Assembly (NCBI GenBank): GCA_964036155.1
Contig: OZ038423.1
Location: forward strand, 56,807,249 to 56,871,248
Reading direction: 5' to 3'
DNA: 64,000 bases
From: Diploscapter coronatus
Taxonomy: Eukaryota > Nematoda > Chromadorea > Rhabditida > Rhabditidae
A model generated the notes under the pieces. That model saw only the letters and a program-made list of their open reading frames with translations, was not told the DNA's origin and did no database searches. Shown in pieces: positions 45,573 through 57,400 of the stretch. How positions within the stretch are numbered: position 1 is the first letter of the stretch; each line of letters begins with the position of its first letter. A program made the translations under genes and the position numbers.

Positions 45573-48473
45573 TCAGAGGGGAGACTGGAAGGAGTTTCCG
45601 TTTTCCACTGGAATCCATTCGGACCGAGTCCTTTCCCTTTTTAGTCTTGCGCAGCATTCCGCTAAAAGCCAAAAGGTCTCCATTAGAAAGATTAAAAATG
45701 TTTACAATTTATAGCACCCCAAATGCAGAATATGTCTGGATGGAATTAAATGTAAATAAATAGGCCGTATTTGAACTTTTGATACCTCGCAAAATTCCAT
45801 TTAAATTTAAGATCATTAAATTCAGAGAAGGTTTTCGAGATTATCTTCAGAAAAAGGTCCTGGAGGTCCTAGTAAAATTTCAAACCTCTAACGACTATTA
45901 TGAAAACACTACGCGAAAGTCTAGAATTTAAATCTATCGTTAAGCATCAGATAGCGAACATTACTTAATTTAAGTTTAAGTGAAGGTACAACAGTTTTTA
46001 AAATCATCCAAAACACTTCAGATGATGCTCACGTCATCACTTTTTACAAATTGAAGTTACGCGAAAACGAGCTGCCCTTATTTAGAGTCGCATTCCCGAT
46101 TTCCGTTTCCAAATATGGCTGTGGAGATATCACATTTCACACGCCCATCCACGGGATATTCCCGTATCTGTCAACAATTGGCTAATTTTTGTTCGGCAAA
46201 AACGAGCAGGAAAGTAAATTCGAGCCATTAATTTTAGCTTGGGAAGAAAATTGAGTAATCTTATTGTAGTCGTAAATTTTTCAATAGTAATTTAAAATGA
46301 GTATTCTGAGATTTTTACATTAAATTCGCTGAGAAAGCAAATTATTTCGAACTAGGTATTTAGATAAATAAAAAATCTGAAACTAATATGAAGATCAACT
46401 CTATCTCGAATAACCCCAGACTATTTGCAAAATCTTCGTGACATCACACGATACAAAATATCAAATTACTGAATCTTTATTTTCTATATTTTCGCTTTCA
46501 ATTTCGCAATTCTTAATTCGAAATTTGGTCCCATTGTGTAATATTATCTCTGCCTCTAAATCGACTTATTTTTGTGCCAATTTCCATATTTGCTCAGCGA
46601 ATTTCCCGTTTCTATTTTGTTCTTAGCCTTTATTTTCTTTGAATTTTTTGCGCCAGTTTTCCGTTTTTCATTTCCTTGCCTCAAAACAGCTCATTTTTCA
46701 GCATCAAACAATAAGAAATTCGGGCCGAAAATTGGGTTCAAACGCCAGGCGAAAAATCGGGCTGAACCTAAAATTTCTCACTGAAAGTTTCAAAGCAGCC
46801 ATTTTTCATAGCTAAACATGTTCCGAAATGTTGCCACTTTCGTTCCTTTGAACAATTCTAAAGGCCAAAAATGGGTCTGGCTTTCAAAATTGATTGAATT
46901 TGTCTTACTTTAAAGGAAAATTTTAAAAAGTACTTAACAGATAAATTTGTAATATCGTGAGAAAGTCATGTAGATTTTCACACAAAAATTCCCAGTAAGT
47001 ATGCATAAAAGTGATATTTTTCTCAGACAAGAAGTTTCCGGAAGTTTTTCTTCATTTCATGCGTATTTTGATATGTTAATGTTTGTGGTTCGCGTAAAGT
47101 CAGCCCGAATAATTATTCCCCAGCGGCCATAACAAATCTCTATATTTTCTTTTTCTGTGCCGAAATCAAAAGTTTCTTCGTCGTTAATAATGATTGATGC
47201 TATTTTATTGCGTTTGTTTCAAAAATAAAATTCATATTGTAAAGTATGTTTTTAGAAAGTTTTTGCAAATATGGACTTTAGTCCGTATAAATTTTTTAAA
47301 ATTTTATTAGTCAAATTTTGGAGTCTCTCGGAATTCTGGGCCCAAAAATTGAAGGGAAAAAAAACGCCGATTTTGGTTGAAAGTGGCTGCTGAAGGGCCC
47401 TAGCAAAAATGCGCGGCAATATTTTATTGCCCTTATTTTCTAAAGATATAGAAAACTGAGAAATATTCGGGGGAAAGGGGAGAAACGTGAAAAATGAGGG
47501 ATTATTATTTGAACTAAGGACGGTGGGGCAACGAAAAGATGCCTTGAGGGCACGAATGTCCCAAAACTCCCTAAGCCCACATATTCGGGCTAACGAGGTC
47601 GTGAAAAACAACTGGGACATTTTCTAATTAAGAAAATGAAATTTCGAAGAAAAAGTAATAGTGATCGAGAAATGGTAAAAAAAATGCTCACTGTATGTAG
47701 AAAATCCGATTATCATCCAAAACGCATAGGTCGCACTCTTCAAGAACTGAGGCGTTCTAAATTTAAATCGCTTTATCTCGAAGTAAAGTAGAGCTTGATC
47801 TTCATAGATTTGCGAATTTTATACATATGAAGATCGGCTTACAAATTTATGAACTAATTTTGAATATTCTTCTCACATGAACATGATACGGAGATGACGA
47901 CATCATAGCGTTCTCAGAAGTCCCGACATCAGCATCGTTGTCTTTGCAGGATTCAGAAGAGTCTACAGTATCGTCCAGAGATTTTTGCAGCTCTGAGCAT
48001 GCCATGAAACCTGAAAATTGAAAAATTTAGAAGAAAAACATAAATGCTGCATATTTTGACCAAAACATATTCAAAGTGGCTTTATTGAATACTCGAGAGT
48101 TATATGTCGCCAATGTGTGCATGAATGGGAAAAATTATTCGCTGTCATGCGATGATGCAATTTTCCAAGAATTGGGCGAAAAAGTAAAAATATCGATCAC
48201 GAGTAATTCCATGTCTGGGAGAAACATAGCATTAAAAACAATTAAAAAAGAAATTTGTGTTATCCTATTATTTTAGAGACATTTGATATGAAACATCTGC
48301 GTTACTTTTGATGATATTTTTCCGGAAAAGTACAAAAAATAATATCCCTCAGAAAATTCTAACTCGAAAGATGAATGAATTTTTTAAAAGCCACCTTGCT
48401 AAACTCAAAAGCATTATTTTAAATAAAAGAAATAACAACCGTTTTTGACACTCGTATCCTTATCCTTATCCAT
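45573..48473 (-). CDS. Tentative small single-span membrane protein
   Basis: Four short exons, 48473-48440, 48010-47877, 47746-47692 and 45661-45573, join in phase to 103 residues with a 2-kb last intron. The N-terminus is hydrophilic and acidic, Ser/Asp-rich (MDKDKDTSVKNGF; SLDDTVDSSESCKDNDAD). One hydrophobic segment follows (SATYAFWMIIGFSTY), then a Cys-Cys-basic juxtamembrane stretch (ECCARLKRERTRSEW) and a short tail. These exons stand out by higher G+C and good donor/acceptor sites. The link between exons 3 and 4 rests only on phase; the last exon is also open in a second frame. No family recognised. Confidence 0.35.
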
Positions 48474-49702
48474 AGTCCGATATATCGGATGTTAGCAATC
48501 AAATCGAATCAGACCAAGTCTTGTAGAGAAATAGAAATGGAATAACCACTTTGCTGCTGGTTTCTCCTTAACGAAGGCAACGGGTGCACACAGGGACAGA
48601 GGGTGCTTAAAGCCAGCCGTCCTTGCATCTTTCTCTCCTTTCTTTGCCTCCTTTCCGTTGGCAGAGCCCCACCTTTTTCTCTGGCCGCTTAAATTCCTTC
48701 GCTATTTCTCATAACTTCAATATCCTTTTTCTTCCTCAAAACGAATACTTCCTCACCATTTTCCATATCTTTTCCACTCTCATTTCAACGAGGTATTTCC
48801 CTACTTTGCCATTTCGAATTCCTTATTTCTCTAACTTCAATTTCTTCTTCTTTTCCCTCACTTTTTGCAGTTTTTTCTCTCCCCGCCCCAGACATTCACT
48901 TCCTCTTTCTTTTTCGTTCTCTTGTGTTTTCAACGCTATTTCGTCTACCAAAAATGGTGAGCTTCACATTTGCAGATGTTTGTGGGGTGGCTTAGAAAAT
49001 GAACTAGCAGGTGAGGGAGTATTTAAAGTGGAGAGAAGAAAAAGAACATAAAAAAGAGGGGAGAAAGAATAAATTTTAGCAGTAAATTGGTGAAACACAA
49101 ATTTCTTATCTCATTAAAATGCTCGAAAAGCGAATTTCCCGTTCAAAATTTATGCATCTCTTTTATTCCTCATTTTAAGGCTTCTTCAGTTATTACGTCA
49201 CGAATTCACCAATTAACCCGGAGGACAATGTATCTGAATTTTAACGAGGTCTCGTGGTTTGCGCACATTTTTCTTTCGAAAATTATTTTATTTATTTATT
49301 TTTCTTTTCTTTCCTCTTCCAACGGTATTTCTTTTTCTCTAGCCGAAGAAATAGTTTTGAAAAAGAAGAGAGAAAGAGAAAAATTTGGACGCATCTCGGG
49401 TGCAATGAATGAGTTGGCGCATGTGTTGGAATTGGCCCAGCTTCTAACCAAAAGCTGCCTTTCCAGTTTCAGCTAAAACCAATCAATTTATAATTATCCC
49501 GGCCGTGTTTCTCCTCGCATCTTTCACCGCGTAATTATAGATTTTTTGTTCGAACAATTTATGTCTATCTCAGCCTTGTTTCTCGCCCTATTCTTTATCA
49601 TTCGATTATATTTTCGTACCGTCTCACTTTTCCTTTAATCGATAAAGCTTATCGTTTCCGAAATTCAATCACTCAAAACGACGGTATTATTTCTAAAGAA
49701 AG
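48474..49702. other. Divergent spacer upstream of the F-box gene
   Basis: Between the tentative small gene (-) and the F-box gene (+). The 48.6-48.95 kb part is strikingly pyrimidine-rich on the plus strand. Plus ORFs 48623-49051 and 49087-49476 show only low-complexity Phe/Ser/Leu composition and are not called. Confidence 0.45.
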
Positions 49703-51967
49703 ATGGATTCTGAAGAGCCCACGACGATGGAGAAATTGCCCTTGGAGATCGTGGAGCATATTCTGAAATTTCTCGACGCTCACGATCGGATGAACTGTGT
49801 TTTGGTCTGCAGAAAATTCCTCTTCGCATTGGGTATGGCAAAATAGATTTTTTTTACAATTTCAGTAATTATGAAAAATCTCTGAAAGATATTTCCTCGA
49901 CAAGATTATCGCTTTTTGTACAAATTCATTTTTAACAATTCGATGATCGATATATTTTTCGTCTCAGGAAGAAAAGTATTCATTTTTCATATAGTACAAG
50001 TTAAAATCTTCAGTTCGCTCCCTGCCCCTGCCGAAGACCATCCGCCTGCTGTATTCTGGCTGTCCGTGCCACGCAGGTTGTCGCGAAGACGACGTTTTCC
50101 TTCATTTGTGCCAGTGCGATGAGGCCAACAACATCATCAAAATGCTCCTACCGCAAATTCTCTCAGGCGAGTTTTTTTTATCTTCAATAATTTAATCTTT
50201 AATCCTTGGTTTATCTCTAATCTCTTCGAAAGTTTTTGAATATCTTATAATTTTTCAACATCTCCCTTTTATAAATGTTAGAGCGGTTCCATCAAACTCG
50301 CCGATTTATGAAAGCTTCCTGAAGCTTACACAAAACACTCGGAACATTTAGTTTTTTTTCTTATTCTTCACCCAATTTAAGACGATATTAAAGCCAACCA
50401 ATATCGATATTTATAAAATTTCTCTGAAACCTACACCAAAGCCTGAATCAGGATATGCACTTTTCAACTTCAGAGACGAACTCGATTCTGCTAGAAGACG
50501 AGCTGATCAAGAACCAGATCACCGATTCTGACGCTCACAAAATTCTATCACAATGCGTCGCTGCGCCGCTGACTAGGTAAAATTAGTGACTCTTAAAAAG
50601 TTACAATAAGGATACTGGAGCTTACAATAATCCAAGAATTTTATTTATTACCGTAATTCCATTATTTGATTCTAACTTTAAGGGATACTGTAATAGTAAT
50701 CCATAACTTTTTGAAATACCATAATCTTTAATCGCTGCTTTAGCCTGACTCTTTCGAACTGCGACTTCCAGAAAGTCCGACCTTGGACGTTGGCGCTGAT
50801 TGCGCAGCTTAATAAATTACAAAGGGTAGGTTTTGAACGAATTCACTGCCCTGTTGAATGTAGATTAAGTTATTTTCTGGAGAATTTCACGACTGAATGT
50901 AGATCATCAAACTGCAATTTTGGACGTTTTCATAAAGATGGATGTAGATGGTCATCTTACTGCTTTGAAAGATTTCACCATCTTGTCTATAGATGGCCAT
51001 TTCCTATTTTCAGGTGGAATTCGACTCCTGCCGATTTTCGATCTCTGAATCGATGTTGATCAGGAGCATTTTCGCAGCGAGTTTTGCCACTTTGACCACG
51101 GTTGAGATGAAGCAGTGTCTTTTGGTGAGAATTTGACATTTTGCAATTTGAAAAATGATCGACTAAATTAAAATTGATTTTCATTCTCAAAAATAATAGA
51201 TAACCCTCTGAAATTGTATGAAGTGGAAAGGTATGTTTCAAGAGGGATATAATAGCTCTCTTCAAAATTCGATACTGGTTCAGCCGGTGTTAGGCAGTGA
51301 AAAGTTATTAATTAATAAAATATTTATTTTTTAAATTGTAATTTTTTTGTATTATTCCAATTTTCAGATTACCGACAAATTGGCTCGTTCGATCTCTCGG
51401 AATTGCCCCAAGTTGGAGACGTTTTCTGTGTCCGGCTGCAAATCAGTTTCGACTTTTTCCGTTTTGGCGATGATCGAAACCGCCCTATACAGAGAGAAGC
51501 CAATGCTTACCGTGCATGTCGAGGATACCATGTTCTGCGCACAGCAGGTTATTTCTTTGTTTTTTCCTCAATTATTAGCTATATGTCTTATTACCACAAT
51601 GGAGAAAACCTATTTTTGAATAATTTGAATATTTCTTGAAATTAGTCGAAATATTTTAGTTTCAACAAGCCTTCATTAAGTTTGATGACTAATTAAGCCT
51701 TGTGAAAATTGCTCTTTTATGTTTCTAATGAAAACGAGCCATATATAATTATCGTAATACATCTTGTTCAAGAGCTTATGGTATTTCCTTGAACCTATTC
51801 AAATCATGCAAAAATCCAATTTTCAGCTAGCCGACTACATGTCATCGCCTCTTTTCTGTTCGAAGAACGATTGGTCTCTGGTCCCGACGCACATCGTTTT
51901 GGGCTACGAAAAACCGGCCGTTATCGCTGAACACCGTGCGGCTAGATGCGTTCTAATCTATGTCTAG
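49703..51967 (+). CDS. F-box protein with LRR-like C-terminus
   Basis: Seven exons, 49703-49832, 50014-50166, 50474-50576, 50744-50825, 51014-51124, 51368-51547 and 51827-51967, give 299 residues. The F-box is at the N-terminus: MEKLPLEIVEHILKFLDAHDRMNCVLVCRKFLFA, which should bind SKP1 in an SCF ubiquitin ligase. A Cys-rich segment follows (YSGCPCHAGCREDD; LCQCDEANN). Further on, LTSLTLSNCDFQKV, LQRVEFDSCRFSI, LTTVEMKQCLLI and LETFSVSGCKSV have the LxxLxLxxC rhythm of leucine-rich repeats, so substrate binding is probably through a short LRR arc. The substrate is unknown. The second intron begins with GC (CAG|GCGAGT); the nearby GT at 50171 gives an early stop. Confidence 0.85.
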
Positions 51968-53149
51968 AAGTTTTCGCTTCGAAATGCGAAAAATTAGTAA
52001 AAATATTAAAGGATTACGGTATTTCAATAGAATTGATGAAAATTAAATGGGACATTTTTAATTATTAGGCTACGGTATTTTTCATCTGCATAGATTTTAA
52101 AAAATTTCTTTTGCAATGATTATTCTCATCGTAGAACTATTTACTTATTCTCATCAAGCACTTTGACTTATCTATCAAACCTCAAATTTAGGGATAATCT
52201 GGGCTTCATATGGTATTTTGAATTCTAGAATTTCAAAGAAATGTAAAAATGTATAAAATAGAAATCGCTTAGAGAATTTAGGCATTTATCAAATCACATT
52301 TGAGCTATTCACTTCACAACTTAATCTTGTAAATATCTCAATTCTGGAAATTCGGTGTCAGTTTTTTATTCAGCCTGAAACTTGTATGAAATAGAAGATC
52401 ACGGTACTTTTTTTGTAAATAAATAGTTTGTTTATGATTTTTGACTTGTAAATAGTGAATAACTTATCTGAATCGTAGACTTCATAGATTAAATTACTCG
52501 TTTTCGCCGTGGTTTATTGAAATTTTCCCTCAAAAATTGCATCTTGCCTCCACACTTCCGCAAAATGTGAAAACTTAATATTTGGTGTTGATTCATAAAG
52601 ATCGAAAATTTCTTATGACGCATTTTAAACCCAAAGTTTAGCTAAAACTTCGACAGTAATTTTGAAAGTGATAAGAATCTTGATTTTAATGACATTTGAA
52701 AATTGATAATTGATCATTGCAATTATTCGCATTAAATTTTGAACACCAATACTCAAAAATTTCTTGTCTATCTGTGAATTTATTTATTTGGTTGTGAAAC
52801 TGTTGTAAATATTTTCTTTCTGGAAGTAAAATTAAAAAAAAAATAGGCCTCTTCTAGTTGTCATTCGAGCGCGTTGTACACTTTTGATTGCGGATTACGC
52901 AATTCAAACGTCCTCTTGCCATATTTAGCGCCTTTTGGCGTCTGTATGCAAAATCACATGTTTCTCTCCCTCTCGTCCCGCCCACTGCGAAGATTCAAAC
53001 TTTTTTTTCGGGTTTGAAAAAATCCATTTTCTCCGGAATCTTATTTTTTAAACTTTTTTTTTTCACTTCTTTTGCCACCGAATTTGATATTTCGTTAAAT
53101 TTTATCGATTTTTCAAAAATTAATCTTTTTTCTTTAATTTTTCGGATAG
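51968..53149. other. Intergenic, F-box 3' flank / CDCA3-like 5' flank
   Basis: AT-rich, no exon seen. TCCCGCCCACTGCG near 52976, about 170 bp before the next start codon, is a possible GC-box/E2F-like promoter element. Confidence 0.45.
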
Positions 53150-53565
53150 ATGGGCCAGTGGTTTGCCCGTCCAGACAACAGTATCGATAGCAACTTGAAC
53201 GAGTCGTACAGCGTCGGATCAGGTGGAACGAACAGTTGCAACAACACTCCCATTCAGGTAAATCGAAATTTCTCGATTTTTTTTTGAATTCAAACTTTAT
53301 CTGTTATAATAGGAGATCATGACTTAGTCTTAGAAAACCTGAAATGTTTAATTGGCTATTCTTTAGTTTGAATTTCATTTTAAACGTTTAATGGTGATTT
53401 AGAGTTTGATGAGGCATTAACCTATCCAGAAAGGTCTAGATTTAGCTGACTCTTGAAACATTTTATTTTCAAAATCTCTGAAATTTGATTTTCCAGGCTA
53501 AAGTCTTTTCGCTGGACCCTCGCTCGCCTTTGCAAGACAGAACGCCCATTCAGATCTTCAAGTAA
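53150..53565 (+). CDS. 58-residue protein with CDCA3/TOME-1-like motif
   Basis: Two exons, 53150-53257 and 53497-53565, give 58 residues. It begins MGQWFARPDNS, so Gly2 could be myristoylated, and ends VFSLDPRSPLQDRTPIQIFK. The DPRSP-x(4)-RTPIQ motif matches the conserved N-terminal segment of CDCA3 (TOME-1), an F-box-like cell-cycle protein of vertebrates, from memory. The Thr-Pro and Ser-Pro sites suit proline-directed kinases such as CDKs. NTPIQ at the first exon end repeats the TPIQ element. An alternative donor (AA|GTAATT) to an acceptor at 54315 would extend it by about 17 residues. If real, it is a minimal member of that family. Confidence 0.6.
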
Positions 53566-53835
53566 TTTATTAAAATTTTTTTAAATGTTATTTATTTTTT
53601 CTGAAAGTTACATTTGTATATTTCTTTACCTGTTTACCCATGTTTGATAAATTACTCCTCCTCAAATAACGCTATTTCAAAATTTCTCTGCATTCTTTTT
53701 ACGCGCCATGTTGGTTTGTTTGGTTTCGCAAAAACGTTTCGTATTCGTTGAAAACAGCAGCAGCGAAAAGAAGCGGTCTATTTATTTTTTACCAAGGACG
53801 ACACCCGGTCTAGAAATTTGCCTGATTCATCGTTT

Positions 53836-53844
53836 TTTCCCGCC
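53836..53844 (+). promoter_or_regulatory. E2F-like site TTTCCCGCC
   Basis: TTTCCCGCC matches the E2F consensus TTTSSCGC. It lies between the CDCA3-like gene and CD2BP2, about 620 bp before the latter's start. A sequence match only. Confidence 0.3.
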
Positions 53845-54463
53845 CGTTAATATATAGGCTTCGAAAACCGGCTGGTATATAGAATTTTCGTCTTTGAATA
53901 TTTCGAGCAAGTATCTACTAGTTTGCTTTTTGTGATGGCTCATCATTTCGTCAGAGTTTTTGGGGAAAACAACAGTTTCCATCGATTTTTCAAATTTTAT
54001 CACTTTCATTCAAAACGCGAGAAATTGCAAATAAGTCATCCCTGTAAATATTTCTCAGCAGAGTTTGTCGATTCTAGTCATTCTTTTGAAACTTTCCTCT
54101 TATCATTTCTATCACTTCCTCAAAAATATTAATGTTCAATCCCTTGAATCATTTTCAATTTACTTCTTTTGAATAAGTTTCAAATTTACTTGAAATATTT
54201 TTTCCTTAAATCCTCAATACATCAACATCAATCATCGCTTATTCGCTACAAAAATTTCAAAATTTGATTATTTCCCTTTTTTCGAATTTCTTCCCAAGAG
54301 TTTCATTTTTTCAGGAAAAATACCTATTCGAACTTTATAAAGTTTTCTGAATTTGAAACTCTCTAAAAATATCCATTTCCAGAAAGAAACTAATTTCACG
54401 CACTTTTATTATTATTATTTTGAATTTAGAAAAATTTCTAAAATGACAATTTTCAGGAAAAAA

Positions 54464-57400
54464 ATGTCGAAGCGTCACGTGTCCTATGCTGATGGGATCG
54501 AGAATAGTCGCGATCTGATCGGGAAGCAGGCCAGACTCGCCCTGCCTGATGAGGCCGATGACAACAGACCAGACGACTTCGACCTGCCTGAGGGCGATGA
54601 GAGGAGAAAGGCGCACGAGGAACAGGTATGGAGATTTAAAAAAACAATTTTTTAAAGAATTATCGGAAAATGCCTCCACGCGATGACGTTAATTCAAAAT
54701 GACTTTTATACGAGTTTTGAAGTATAAGTTGTGCATTTTCGACAAAGAATGCTTTGTATGTAATTTGAAAGAAAAATGAAGAGCAGGTCTAGTGATTTTT
54801 TTAAGCTTGTGGTTAACCTAGATCGAATTGATGATATTTGCAAAATGTTTCATTTTTCCAAGATTTTGAAACACTTGAGAAATTTGTTAAAAACTTGGAT
54901 GAAATATACTTGTATATCTTATTGCTCAATTTCAAAGATGCATTTCCTTTTATCGAATGATTGAAACTTATGGAAAGAAGTCGTAAATTTTATTTTCTTT
55001 CAGGAAGACGAAGAAGAGTCAGCCAAGGAGAAGAAGCACACATTGGACAGTGACGAGGAGGAAGAGGAGGACCATAAGAGGCTGGACATGAGAAGGGTTA
55101 GCATTTTTACAATAAGCATTTTTTGAAAATGATGAATACACCCAAGAGTATTTATTTTCTTTTATCGAACCCATTTGAAATAGCTTAGAGATCTATTCAT
55201 TTTATTTTTGATAAACATTGAAAATGATAATTTCACAAATTTGGCATTTCTGGACTACTGAATGAAATACTTTCTTTCATTTTAAATTTGTAAAAAGAAA
55301 AGTTGTATTTTTTAAATTTAGGTGGAAGGCGAGGAAGACACCTCGATCGATTTCGACGGGAACACGAAGATCACGGCGTTCAACATGAAAGAGGACATGG
55401 AAGACGGACACTTCGATGCCGATGGCAACTTCATCTTCGACAAAAAGGGAAAGGTCGGAATTTTTTGTTATTTTAAAACCCTCGATCTTTTATTTTTTTA
55501 CAGTGAAAAGTAGGATGATTCTGTGAAAAAAATGAAAAATCATGCAAAATTTGTATTTTTTTTTAGATAAGTTTTATAAGTGTTAGTCGAAAAATGAATT
55601 TCTGAAAGATGTTTCAGGAAATCAAAGACGCGTGGCTGGACAACGTCGACTGGGCGGGGATCAAGCAGAAGGCCGGCAAGCAGTGGGTCGACAAGGATCA
55701 GGAGGTAGACAATAAAAATAAAAGGAACGCGTTTTTCATGAATTCGAATTTTTTTAGAGCGATGATGACGACCTCCCCATGCCGACGATGACGGATGAGA
55801 GAAAGAAGGTGATTTTCGAGGAGCTCTTCCAACTCCTCAAACCCAATCAGACCGTCGCCAAGGCGCTCAGCGAGTTGAAGGTGGGAATTTTTAAAAATAG
55901 GCTTCAGACAGACTTGTGAAATTTCGATCGCACAGTTAGCCATAAGAAACAAGATAGTGTCTTATCGAGATACGGAGAGAAAATAGGCTCTTTTTCTCTC
56001 GATAAAACATGCTATCTCATTTCATGCGGTTCGAAATTTCCCAAGTCTGGTCTCAGAAGTTATGCTTCGTTTCAACGTCATGAGATATTTTTGCATTTAT
56101 GAATTTGAAACGAAAATGATTTTTGCAATTTTCAAATGATCCATAAATTTTCGAATTTCGTTTCCCATTCAATCCGAGAGCTCACTGACTAACTAATATA
56201 TTTTACAAGAATTTACTTTCTTAAGTTTCAAGCAACTCAAAATCAGCATCATTTACCCTAGGTAATGTTGTTAGCTCATCTTTCTTTTTAAAGTTCATAA
56301 AATTTGAATTACCTTATTTTAAGAGCTATGTTTCAGAAGTCCAAAGGCCTATCTGCGGCAGAAGAGAGAAAGAGGAGATGGGCTGCGAAGAAGGCGGGCA
56401 CCGCAATCGAAGAGACTGAAGACGAGAAGAAGACGACTCGACTCTCTGGCCTAGCTGATGAAATGATCAACGCCGGATTTGTGAGTTTTCTTATTTTTAT
56501 TTTGATGAAAGCAGGATGAAATTTAACACTTCATAATTTGTGAAACTATTTACCGAGGTTTTCTGAAACATCGTGCTCGCCGCTAGAATTTGACGCTGGA
56601 AAGAGCGCGCTCTAATGCGAAATGAGTGTTTTCCCTTGCTTCCTCTTCCCAATAACGAGCGAAAGGAAGGTAACACTCAATTCTCATTGGAGCGCACTCT
56701 TTCCAGCGCCCAATTCTAGCGGCGAGCACTATAAAATGTCTATTCTTTCAGAAGATACGATGCAATTTTGAAACATTTTCATTTTTTTTAATATAAAAAT
56801 TTTCAATTTCCAGATGGACGCGTACGAGTGGACACGGGAGCGCATCAAGTTCCTCCTCGAAAAGGTGAATCCGTCCATCGGCGAGGGACTCGACATGTTC
56901 TCCGATGAACCTCCGGCTGTCACTGCCTCGGCTTCGAAAGGTAAGGGGATTCTGAAATCCGTTTTATCCTTATTTTTAGTTATAAGGGGATATATGAAAT
57001 CTCGTTATATTTGTCTGTTATATGAGATTTGTAAATCCACTCGCCATTCCTTTATTTTTAAGAAGATATGTGAAATATAGTTTTTAAAGAGAACTTTTAA
57101 AATCCTTATTCTGACCATAGAAATAATTTAGGAGATCAATTTCCATATCTCTGATAAGTAGAATAATATTTTTGTCGAAACTTATTAAATTACGGATTTT
57201 TATTTATTTTATTTTTCAGACGCTCCCTCAACCTCTGGGGCTCAGGACGATCTCGACACTGTCATGTGGGAGTACAAGGAAGATGACGGAAATGCAACTA
57301 AAGTTCAGGTAAACAATTTTGATTTTCAATCAATATTTTTAAACGTTGTATTACAAACACTAACCTTTTTCTCTTGAAAATATTATCATTTTTGAAACCT

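Noticed and set aside
46065..46150. Candidate minus exon (REYPVDGRVKCDISTAIFG...)
   Set aside because: Open for 29 codons behind an ACAG acceptor, but it stops without a donor and fits no neighbouring exon.
47252..47620. 122-codon minus-strand ORF
   Set aside because: Low-complexity Phe/Ser/Leu/Asn composition and no similarity I recognise; not consistent with a nematode gene with introns.
53566..54463. CDCA3-like exons as the 5' end of CD2BP2
   Set aside because: The TAA at 53563-53565, the frame mismatch across the possible donor at 53562, and the CD2BP2 start MSKRHV right behind TTTCAG make two genes more likely.
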